Source of the DNA: Synergistetes bacterium ADurb.Bin155
Lineage (GTDB): Bacteria; Synergistota; Synergistia; Synergistales; Thermovirgaceae
Direction: 5' to 3'
Assembly (NCBI GenBank): GCA_002070395.1
Contig: MWDE01000008.1
Span: 1-64,000, forward strand
DNA length: 64,000 bases
The translations under genes and the position numbers were made by a program. The notes below the pieces were generated by a model that worked only from the letters and a program-made list of their open reading frames with translations, had not been told where the DNA came from and did no database searches. This document shows positions 8,731 to 14,979 of this stretch, piece by piece (within the stretch, counting starts at the first letter, position 1; the number at the start of each line of letters is the position of its first letter).

Positions 8731-8757
8731 GCCCCCTCTCCCGGGGGGCTTTTTTTT
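8731..8757 (+). terminator. Intrinsic terminator after bcp
   Basis: Stem GCCCCC (8731-8736) and GGGGGC (8744-8749), with a short loop, is followed by eight Ts. Confidence 0.8.
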
Positions 8758-8864
8758 GGCCCTTAAGGTCAGTGTTGATCTATAATTCCCTACTCTTTAT
8801 CCTTACTGAAGTTAGCCCCTTTCGGGCGCCGGTGGTATCATCGTCTTTCAAGGAGGTGATCGCC

Positions 8865-9509
8865 ATGGACGAATGGACCAGTCCCGACCCGACGAGGATG
8901 TCTCTGCTCACCATCGATATCCAGCGGGAGTTCCAGCCCGGTTTCCCCTCGGGGAGGCCGGAGAACGCCTTGGCTGTCCCCGCGGCCGCCGCGGTCGCCC
9001 GGGCTTTCAGGGAGGCGGAGAGGCCCATCATCCATATCGTCCGGCTCTACCTGCCCGACGGGAGCAACGCTGACCTCTGCAGGAGGTCCAGGATTCTCTC
9101 GGGGAAGCCGCTCCTCCTTCCGGGGTCGGAGTCGAGCCAGATCGCCCTCGAGCTGCTGCCCCACCCCGCGATCGTCCTCGACCACGAACTGCTGCTGGCC
9201 GGCCGGGCGCAGGAGATCGGCGAGGCCGAGTGGATAATCTACAAACCCCGCTTCGGGGCTTTTTACAGGACCCCCCTGGAGGAGCACCTCCGGAGGCTGG
9301 GGGTCAACACCCTCGTTATCACGGGCTCCAACTACCCCAATTGCCCCAGGGCCACGATCTACGAGGCCAGCGAGAGGGATTTTCGGATCGTGGCCGTGAC
9401 GGACGCCGTTTCACTGCTCGACGATCGGGGCATCGCCGAACTCGAGGCCATCGGGGTGCTTTGCATCCCCTCGGGAGAGGTCCCCGACCGGCTCCTCCCT
9501 CGCAGGTAG
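8865..9509 (+). CDS. Isochorismatase-family cysteine hydrolase
   Basis: A 214-residue protein of the isochorismatase/nicotinamidase fold with the catalytic triad in place: D18 (TIDIQ), K127 (YKPRFGAF) and C160 (NYPNCPRATIYEA). It should hydrolyse an amide or vinyl-ether type substrate; the substrate cannot be read from sequence. The zinc ligands of nicotinamidases are not obvious, so a general cysteine hydrolase is more likely than PncA. The start at 8865 follows the near-perfect ribosome site AAGGAGGTGAT; an upstream in-frame ATG at 8772 has none. A TATAAT at 8781-8786 may be its -10 box. Confidence 0.85.
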   Translation: MDEWTSPDPTRMSLLTIDIQREFQPGFPSGRPENALAVPAAAAVARAFREAERPIIHIVRLYLPDGSNADLCRRSRILSGKPLLLPGSESSQIALELLPHPAIVLDHELLLAGRAQEIGEAEWIIYKPRFGAFYRTPLEEHLRRLGVNTLVITGSNYPNCPRATIYEASERDFRIVAVTDAVSLLDDRGIAELEAIGVLCIPSGEVPDRLLPRR

Positions 9510-9525
9510 CAACCCCTTTTTGGTA

Positions 9526-9531
9526 TATAAT
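9526..9531 (+). promoter_or_regulatory. -10 box (TATAAT) before remB-gyrB
   Basis: A consensus TATAAT lies 42 bases before the remB-like start. No good -35 box is visible, and the upstream gene ends only 17 bases earlier. Confidence 0.4.
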
Positions 9532-9573
9532 AGTAGGGTTATCACAATCTCCTTCCAGGAGGGACCCCCTTTG

Positions 9574-9786
9574 GTGTTTCTTCTCCTAGAGGAAAACATG
9601 ATGGTGCACCTGGGCAGGGTTCTTGCCCTTGTCAGGTATGAGGGCGAGACCGCCGTGCTCCTCAGGGACGGCTCTGTGATGGCTACGGGTTTCACCCCGC
9701 CGACCCTCGCCAGGAGATCGTCCCGCTTCATGGAGGAAGGGATAGGATTGGCGCGTTCCTTGCGCCAGGGAGGAATTGATCCATGA
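9574..9786 (+). CDS. RemB/YaaB-like DUF370 small protein
   Basis: About 70 residues, beginning FLLLEENMMVHLGRVLALV and containing SVMATGFTPPTLARRSSRF. This pattern parallels Bacillus RemB (YaaB), which starts MYIHLG and contains a stretch ending in SSSTLKKRAQF. In Firmicutes yaaB also lies just before gyrB, so synteny supports the call. RemA/RemB proteins act in biofilm-matrix gene control; the role here is inferred only. A GTG at 9574, or a TTG at 9571, follows AGGAGGG at 9557-9563. The stop overlaps the gyrB start as ATGA, implying coupled translation. Confidence 0.6.
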   Translation: MFLLLEENMMVHLGRVLALVRYEGETAVLLRDGSVMATGFTPPTLARRSSRFMEEGIGLARSLRQGGIDP

Positions 9787-12716
9787 CGTCAGCTTCATCC
9801 TCAGCTTCGAAGCAGTACACAGCCAAGGACATACAGATCCTCGAAGGACTGGAAGCGGTCCGCCGAAGGCCAAGCATGTACATCGGCGACACCGGCCCCC
9901 GGGGTCTCCACCATATCGTCTACGAGGTGGTCGACAACGCTATCGATGAGGCCATGGCCGGGTGGTGCTCCACCATCGTCGTGGTGATACACGATGACGG
10001 CCACGTCTCCGTTGAGGACAACGGCCGGGGGATACCCACCGACCCCCACCCGCAGACGGGGAGGCCCGCCGCGGAGGTGGTGCTCACCACCCTCCACGCC
10101 GGGGGGAAGTTCGACAAGAAGTCCTACCAGGTCAGCGGCGGCCTCCACGGCGTAGGGGTGTCGGTGGTCAACGCCCTGTCGGAGTGGCTCAACCTCACCG
10201 TCTGGCGCGACGGCAAGGAGTGGAGACAGACCTACCGCAAGGGCAAGCCCGTCACGGACCTCTGCTGCGGCGAGCCCACGGACAAGAACGGCACCCTGAT
10301 CGAATTCATGCCTGACCCGGCGATCTTCGAAGAGACCGAGTTCACCTGGGAGACCCTGGCTGGCCGCTTCAGGGAGATGGCCTTCCTAAACCCAGGCCTC
10401 TCCATCGAACTGCGGGACGAGGCCTCCGGGACGGAAAAGGTCTTCCACTACGAGGGGGGCATCTCCTCCTTCGTGGAATACCTGAACCGGGGCAAGAACC
10501 CCCTCTACGCGCCGCCGATAGTCATCTCGGGCGAGCGCGAGGGCGTCACCGTGGAGATAGGGATCCAGTACAACGACAGTTACCTGGAGAGGCTCTTCGC
10601 CTTCGCCAACCTCATAAACACCGTCGAGGGCGGCACCCACGTTTCGGGCTTCCGGACGGCCCTGACTCGGGCCATCAATGAATCGGCCCGGAGGAACAAG
10701 GTCATCCGGGATAAGGACCCCAACTTGACGGGCGACGACCTGAAGGAGGGCCTTACGGCAGTCATATCGGTGAAACTCCCCGAGCCCCAGTTCGAGGGTC
10801 AGACCAAGACCAAGCTGGGCAACGGCGAGATCAAGGGCATCGTGGACTCCCTCTTCTACGACGGCCTCATGGCCGAGATCGACGAACGGCCCGACATCCT
10901 GAAGCCCGTCGTCGAGAAGGCCGTCAAGGCCAGGCTCGCCAGGGAGGCCGCCAAGAAGGCCAGGGAACTGGTGCGCCGCAAGACGGCCCTGGCGGGGCTT
11001 GACCTGCCGGGTAAAATCCTCAACGTGGAAAAAGCCCGCATCGACAAGGCCCTGGACAACCAGGAGATACGCACCATAATCCAGGCCCTCGGGGCCGGCG
11101 TGGGCGACGACTTCAACGTCGACGCCGTCAGGTACAACAAGGTTTTCGTCATGAGCGTCGACGGGGAAGAACCCACCCTCGTGAAGGACCCCCATGGGAT
11201 GATCCGGCAGGTCCGGATTGGGGAATTCGTCGACCGGGTCATCGACGGATCCCTGTCCCTCGATGGGTACCAGGTCCTGTGCTTTGACCTCACCACCCAG
11301 GCCACACGGTTCAGGCCGCTGGCCAAGGTCATCCGGCACCCCGTCGAGGAGCCCCTTTACGAGATCCGTACCGCCTACGGCAGGACCGTGAAGGTCACAT
11401 CGTCCCACAGCGTTTTCGTCTGCGACGGCGGAGAGGTCGCCCTGAAGAGGGGCTGTGAGGTAGCCCCCGGCGATCTGCTCGTAGCGCCCCGCGCCATCGA
11501 CCTGGGTGAAGGGGCCGCACCGGACCTCGACCTCCCGGGAATGGCAGCCCCGGCGCCGGGAGACCCCGCCAGGGAAGATCCGCCGCGGCGCCTCCAGGTC
11601 TCCGAGGACCTCATGACCGTCCTGGGCCTCTTCACCGCCGCGGGCATCCTGGACGAAGAGGGCGTCGGCTTCGCTCTCGGAACCGGCAAGGGATCCCTTG
11701 AAGGAGAGCTCCGTAACCGGTTCCGCAAGGCCTTCGGCGTGGACCTCCAGCAGCGTCGCACCGGTGAACTGGCGGTCTCGGAGCCGCTCCTTCCCGCCGT
11801 CTTCAGACTCCTTTTCGACTTCGACGGGGAGGCCCCCGAAGGAGTGCCCGGCATCGTCTTCAACGCCCCGGCGGACCTAAAGAAAGCCTTTCTCCGGGGC
11901 TATTTCCTCGTAGAGGGCGGCGTGAGCGGGAAGGGCGTGGACTTCAGGGCGCCTGCCAAGGACCTGGCGGCGGGCATCCTCTTCCTTCTCTCCTCCATGG
12001 GGATCATGGCATCGCTTCACTCGAGAGACCGAAGGGTAACGCTGTCCGCCGTCGAAGACCTCGACCTCATCGAGGCGGTCTGGCGCGACCACCCTCTCGC
12101 CGGGGCGCTGCTCGAAAGAGTCCGCGGGGCCGCCGGCAATGAGAACAAGCGCCGCTTCACCCCCCTCCGGGGCGACCTGGTCGGGCTCAAGGTCACGGGA
12201 GTCAGTGAAGTGGAGCCCTCCTCCCGTTGGGTCTACGACTTTTCCGTGGAAGAGGACGAGAACTTTGTCTGCGGCATGGGCGGGATATGCTGCCACAACA
12301 CCGACGCCGACGTGGACGGAGCCCATATCAGGACGCTGCTCTTGACGCTCTTCTACCGCTTCATGCCCCAGCTGATCGAGAGGGGCCACCTCTTCATAGC
12401 CCAGCCGCCCCTCTACAGGGTCCAGGCCGGCAAGGAGGTCCACTACTGCTACAGCGACAAGGACCTGAAGGCGCTTCAGGACCGCCTGAAGGGCCGCAAA
12501 CTGGCCATCCTGCGCTACAAGGGCCTGGGGGAAATGAACCCCGAGCAGCTTTGGGAGACCACCATGGACCCGGCGACCCGGATAAGCAAAAGGGTCGAGG
12601 TCGAGGACGCCGTCTCCGCCGAGGAGTACTTCAGCATCCTCATGGGCGACAAGGTCGAGCCCCGGCGGGAGTTCATCGAAGCCCACGCGAAGGAAGTAAG
12701 GAACCTGGATGTGTAG
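9783..12716 (+). CDS. gyrB: DNA gyrase subunit B interrupted by an intein; TOPRIM Glu segment missing
   Basis: The 977-residue frame encodes a GHKL ATPase domain (EVVDNAIDEA; DNGRGIP; GGLHGVGVSVVNAL), the transducer domain with QTKTKLGN, and a TOPRIM/C-terminal part ending VRNLDV. A 382-residue intein (458-839) sits between FVM and TDADVDGAH. Removing it leaves 595 residues against about 638 in typical GyrB. The shortfall is one gap: LPGK (408-411) runs straight into ILNVEKA. The roughly 43 residues normally there, holding EGDSAGGSA with the catalytic Glu and QGRDR, are absent, although both sides are normal GyrB. Without that Glu, DNA cleavage is not expected. A real deletion, an assembly error or a second gyrB elsewhere are all possible. 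Confidence 0.9.
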   Translation: MTSASSSASKQYTAKDIQILEGLEAVRRRPSMYIGDTGPRGLHHIVYEVVDNAIDEAMAGWCSTIVVVIHDDGHVSVEDNGRGIPTDPHPQTGRPAAEVVLTTLHAGGKFDKKSYQVSGGLHGVGVSVVNALSEWLNLTVWRDGKEWRQTYRKGKPVTDLCCGEPTDKNGTLIEFMPDPAIFEETEFTWETLAGRFREMAFLNPGLSIELRDEASGTEKVFHYEGGISSFVEYLNRGKNPLYAPPIVISGEREGVTVEIGIQYNDSYLERLFAFANLINTVEGGTHVSGFRTALTRAINESARRNKVIRDKDPNLTGDDLKEGLTAVISVKLPEPQFEGQTKTKLGNGEIKGIVDSLFYDGLMAEIDERPDILKPVVEKAVKARLAREAAKKARELVRRKTALAGLDLPGKILNVEKARIDKALDNQEIRTIIQALGAGVGDDFNVDAVRYNKVFVMSVDGEEPTLVKDPHGMIRQVRIGEFVDRVIDGSLSLDGYQVLCFDLTTQATRFRPLAKVIRHPVEEPLYEIRTAYGRTVKVTSSHSVFVCDGGEVALKRGCEVAPGDLLVAPRAIDLGEGAAPDLDLPGMAAPAPGDPAREDPPRRLQVSEDLMTVLGLFTAAGILDEEGVGFALGTGKGSLEGELRNRFRKAFGVDLQQRRTGELAVSEPLLPAVFRLLFDFDGEAPEGVPGIVFNAPADLKKAFLRGYFLVEGGVSGKGVDFRAPAKDLAAGILFLLSSMGIMASLHSRDRRVTLSAVEDLDLIEAVWRDHPLAGALLERVRGAAGNENKRRFTPLRGDLVGLKVTGVSEVEPSSRWVYDFSVEEDENFVCGMGGICCHNTDADVDGAHIRTLLLTLFYRFMPQLIERGHLFIAQPPLYRVQAGKEVHYCYSDKDLKALQDRLKGRKLAILRYKGLGEMNPEQLWETTMDPATRISKRVEVEDAVSAEEYFSILMGDKVEPRREFIEAHAKEVRNLDV
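11154..12299 (+). other. Intein in GyrB (Ser1, His-Asn end, Thr+1) with degenerate DOD endonuclease
   Basis: The insert starts with Ser458 (SVDGEEPTLVKD) and ends MGGICCHN at 839, followed by Thr840 of the host motif TDADVDG. Block B holds T539-x2-H542 in VKVTSSHSVF. Block F is WVYDFSVEEDENFVCG. All residues needed for class 1 protein splicing are visible. The centre (about 605-790) carries two LAGLIDADG-like helices: VLGLFTAAGI (613-622) and FLRGYFLVEGGV (703-714). The second keeps its acidic residue (E711), but the first has Ala620 where the metal-binding Asp/Glu should be. Splicing is therefore likely intact and homing activity probably lost. Confidence 0.9.
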
Positions 12717-13024
12717 CGCAAGGGACGAGGTTGTAAAAGAAAAAGGGTGAAGGGTTAAGGAAGTAAACCCCGGGAATGCTAAATCCCAAAAAACCCGGAA
12801 CGGAACCCTTGTCACCGCGAAAAATACAAAAACCCCGGTACCTGGTTACAGTAAAACTCATGACCGCACCCGGTGGGAAAAGAGAGCCAAACCGCCGGCC
12901 CAATCGAGGCAGGAAGGTTTCGGCGGGCTTCTACTGCATGAGGAATGGCGTAATCGCCACATTGTTCCGTTAATATTGCAAGGAGATTCCCAATAATATG
13001 TCCTAATAAAGTTCTTCCTCTTTT
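12717..13024. other. Intergenic region without a convincing gene
   Basis: About 300 bases between gyrB and the toxin-antitoxin module. Base composition falls towards AT after about 12960. A 65-codon frame at 12776-12973 has no ribosome site and an unconvincing composition. I see no clear terminator, although CCCGGG...CCC near 12767-12790 could form a weak hairpin. The AT-rich end (12960-13024) leads into the operator of the next module. Confidence 0.5.
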
Positions 13025-13045
13025 TATACACGTTTTTAGTGTATA
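13025..13045. promoter_or_regulatory. Inverted repeat, candidate HigA operator
   Basis: Perfect 7-bp arms TATACAC (13025-13031) and GTGTATA (13039-13045) are separated by 7 bases, 20 bp before the toxin gene. The right arm overlaps the AT-rich -10-like sequence TATATT. HigA-type antitoxins commonly repress their own operon through such sites. Confidence 0.55.
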
Positions 13046-13065
13046 TTTATTGACGGGGGCGCGAC

Positions 13066-13416
13066 TTGGATATACAATTCAAGAACCCAAGATTAGGGAA
13101 AATATGCTGTATCTATGAATATGCCATCGGACATTCGGACCTGGGAGAGAATCTGGCGAGGAAGTTGCAAAAAAGAATAAAAGAATTGCGGGCTTTCGAA
13201 ACCCTTGAGGACATACCTCCTACGCCTCCCTTTCGCAGGCACAAACTGAAACATAATAGGAAGGGCCAGTATACCGTCGACGTTGATAAAAAATCCGGTT
13301 TCAGAATCATTTTCGAACCCAACGATAACCCCCTACCAAGGACGGAAAGGGGCGAGATCGATATTTCACGAATAACGAGCATCCTGGTCATCGAGGTGGA
13401 AAACTACCATGACTAA
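13066..13416 (+). CDS. higB: HigB-type (RelE superfamily) toxin
   Basis: 116 residues ending in the typical pattern of this family: HKLKHNRKGQYTVDV, GFRIIFEP and ILVIEVENYHD. HigB proteins are ribosome-dependent mRNA interferases, neutralised here by the downstream HigA-like protein. The start appears to be TTG at 13066 with a weak G-rich ribosome site, suggesting low expression. The stop overlaps the next start by 8 bases, in the toxin-first order typical of higBA. The region has clearly lower GC and more A-rich codons than its neighbours, which suggests transfer. Confidence 0.75.
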   Translation: MDIQFKNPRLGKICCIYEYAIGHSDLGENLARKLQKRIKELRAFETLEDIPPTPPFRRHKLKHNRKGQYTVDVDKKSGFRIIFEPNDNPLPRTERGEIDISRITSILVIEVENYHD

Positions 13417-14656
13417 AAGAACATTTCCCTTTGAACTTTCTGATATCGCGTTTCACCCCGGAGAAACGCTTCAGGAAGTGTTGGAGGCCAATTCCATGAC
13501 ACAAAAAGAACTGGCCGACAGAACGGGCATAACAAAAAAAACCGTCCAGGAGATAGTTCAGGGCCGTGCCTCCCTTTCGGCTCACACGGCGGTGGCACTG
13601 GAGAAGGTCTTGGGGATAAAGGCGACCTTCTGGTTGAACCTCCAGGCCGGGTACGAGGCCGACCTCGCGAGGATTGAAGCCCAGAGGCGGATGCAAAAGG
13701 AAATAGACCTAGCTAAACGATTTCCTTACGCAACGATGGCGAAACAAGGAATGGTCCCCGAGAAAAAACAGTGGGAGGAGCGAATAGAACTCCTGCTACG
13801 CTTTTTCGCCGTGGCTTCCCTGGAGAAAGTGGAACTTACGCTCCAAGCCGCGTTTCGCAGAAAAAAGAATCCCGATGTTTCTCCCTATGCTCTGGCCACC
13901 TGGTTACGCCAGGGAGAAATACTGGGGTCAAAAACTGAAACGGCTCCCTTCTCACGGGATCGCTTAAGATCGGAATTGCCCGCCTTGCTTGCCCTTAGCC
14001 GTTTACCGCTGGTTGAGGCTAAAAAGGAAGCTGTCCGTATCTGCGCCGAGTGCGGTGTTGCCGTCGTTTTGGTGCCTCACCTGCCCAAAACCTATGTCAA
14101 TGGGGCCACAAAATGGCTTTCCCGGGAGAAAGCGCTGGTAATCCTTAGTTTGAGAGGTTCCTACGGGGATATTATCTGGTTTTCCCTGGTGCACGAACTC
14201 GGCCATATTTTGAAGGGGCACAGCAAAAAAGATACTTTTATAGATTTCGCGAACGATAGGGACCGCGATGAAAAGGAGACGGAGGCCGATGATTTCGCCT
14301 CGGAACAATTGATCCCAAGCTTGGCACTCAGGTTCTTCCGCGACAAAGGTGATTTTTCACCCCAGGCCATCGGTGAATTCGCAGAAAAACTCGAGAGATC
14401 ACCGGGAATTGTGGCCGGCCGACTGGCTCACCTGGGTCATATCAATTGGAATTCCGCGGCCCAGTTCAGGGAGATAGTAACCCCCTACATGCGCTCGGTA
14501 CTCATTACCCCCACAACGCACACAGCCCCGAAGGGAGAAAAAAACCCTCTGGGGCTGTGTGTTGAACAATGTTCAAGAACTGAAGGGGACCTTGTCGGAA
14601 GCCCCTACATCGCCACGGGTTCGACCATGACGACCATCCCGTCGGCATCAAGGTAG
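13409..14656 (+). CDS. higA: HigA-type antitoxin fused to ImmA/IrrE metallopeptidase domain
   Basis: 415 residues. An XRE helix-turn-helix covers about 15-75 (PGETLQEVLEAN; TQKELADRTGITKKTVQEI). A linker follows, then an ImmA/IrrE-like zinc peptidase domain (about 210-340) with the HELGH motif in FSLVHELGHILKGH and a distal ETEADDFA glutamate. The HTH half resembles HigA. The peptidase half resembles regulators that cleave repressors, so the antitoxin may respond to stress or control its own stability (inference). After about residue 370 the sequence (THTAPKGEKNPLGL...) is translated from a long hairpin and overlaps the convergent gene, so the last 40 or so residues may be a read-through extension after loss of an earlier stop. 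Confidence 0.8.
   Translation: MTKRTFPFELSDIAFHPGETLQEVLEANSMTQKELADRTGITKKTVQEIVQGRASLSAHTAVALEKVLGIKATFWLNLQAGYEADLARIEAQRRMQKEIDLAKRFPYATMAKQGMVPEKKQWEERIELLLRFFAVASLEKVELTLQAAFRRKKNPDVSPYALATWLRQGEILGSKTETAPFSRDRLRSELPALLALSRLPLVEAKKEAVRICAECGVAVVLVPHLPKTYVNGATKWLSREKALVILSLRGSYGDIIWFSLVHELGHILKGHSKKDTFIDFANDRDRDEKETEADDFASEQLIPSLALRFFRDKGDFSPQAIGEFAEKLERSPGIVAGRLAHLGHINWNSAAQFREIVTPYMRSVLITPTTHTAPKGEKNPLGLCVEQCSRTEGDLVGSPYIATGSTMTTIPSASR
14519..14561. terminator. Long hairpin inside the 3' end of the higA-like frame
   Basis: Outer arms CACACAGCCCC (14519-14529) and GGGGCTGTGTG (14551-14561) are perfect complements. An inner AGGG/CCCT pairing adds length around an A-rich loop. There is no T tract on the plus strand. 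It sits between two convergent operons, so a terminator or transcript-end structure is the likely role, although the antitoxin frame reads through it. Confidence 0.55.
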
Positions 14657-14979
14657 AGCATAACCGTCCGGCCCTTGTTCTGATCGAGGAAGGCCCACGG
14701 GCCTATCGCCGTGCCGCCCCTCGACAGGAATCGTGTCTTTTCTGGGTCCCAGGGATACTTCTCCATCTTCCCGGTGACGATGTCGTAGGGCAGCGTCGTG
14801 AGGTTTTCCAGGATGGCACCCACCTTGTTCTCGTAGATCACCTCTTCTTCCCCGGCCGGCGGGGGACCCGCATCCTGCGCCAGGGCTGGGGCCGCGTCCC
14901 CCGACAGGAAAAGCGAAAGGGCCAGGGCGATCATGACCAGCAGGACCCTCGCCCCGGCATAAGCGGGAGATCTCATCAT
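14605..14979 (-). CDS. Small secreted protein coupled to pilY1
   Basis: 124 residues. A signal peptide (about 1-34: VLLVMIALALSLFLSG, likely cut at ALA-QD) precedes a short exported domain with the pattern TGKMEKYPWDPEKTRF and TVMLYLDADGMVVMVEP. I do not recognise the family. The ATG at 14979 overlaps the pilY1 stop as ATGA and follows GGAGTGGAGG within pilY1, so it is made with the pilus tip protein. A role in pilus assembly, or as a small partner of PilY1, is inferred from position only. The 3' end overlaps the end of the convergent higA-like frame. Confidence 0.6.
   Translation of the reverse strand: MMRSPAYAGARVLLVMIALALSLFLSGDAAPALAQDAGPPPAGEEEVIYENKVGAILENLTTLPYDIVTGKMEKYPWDPEKTRFLSRGGTAIGPWAFLDQNKGRTVMLYLDADGMVVMVEPVAM

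Noticed and set aside
12776..12973. A 65-codon plus-strand frame after gyrB
   Set aside because: No ribosome site, basic low-complexity product and no recognisable motif, so it was left as intergenic sequence.
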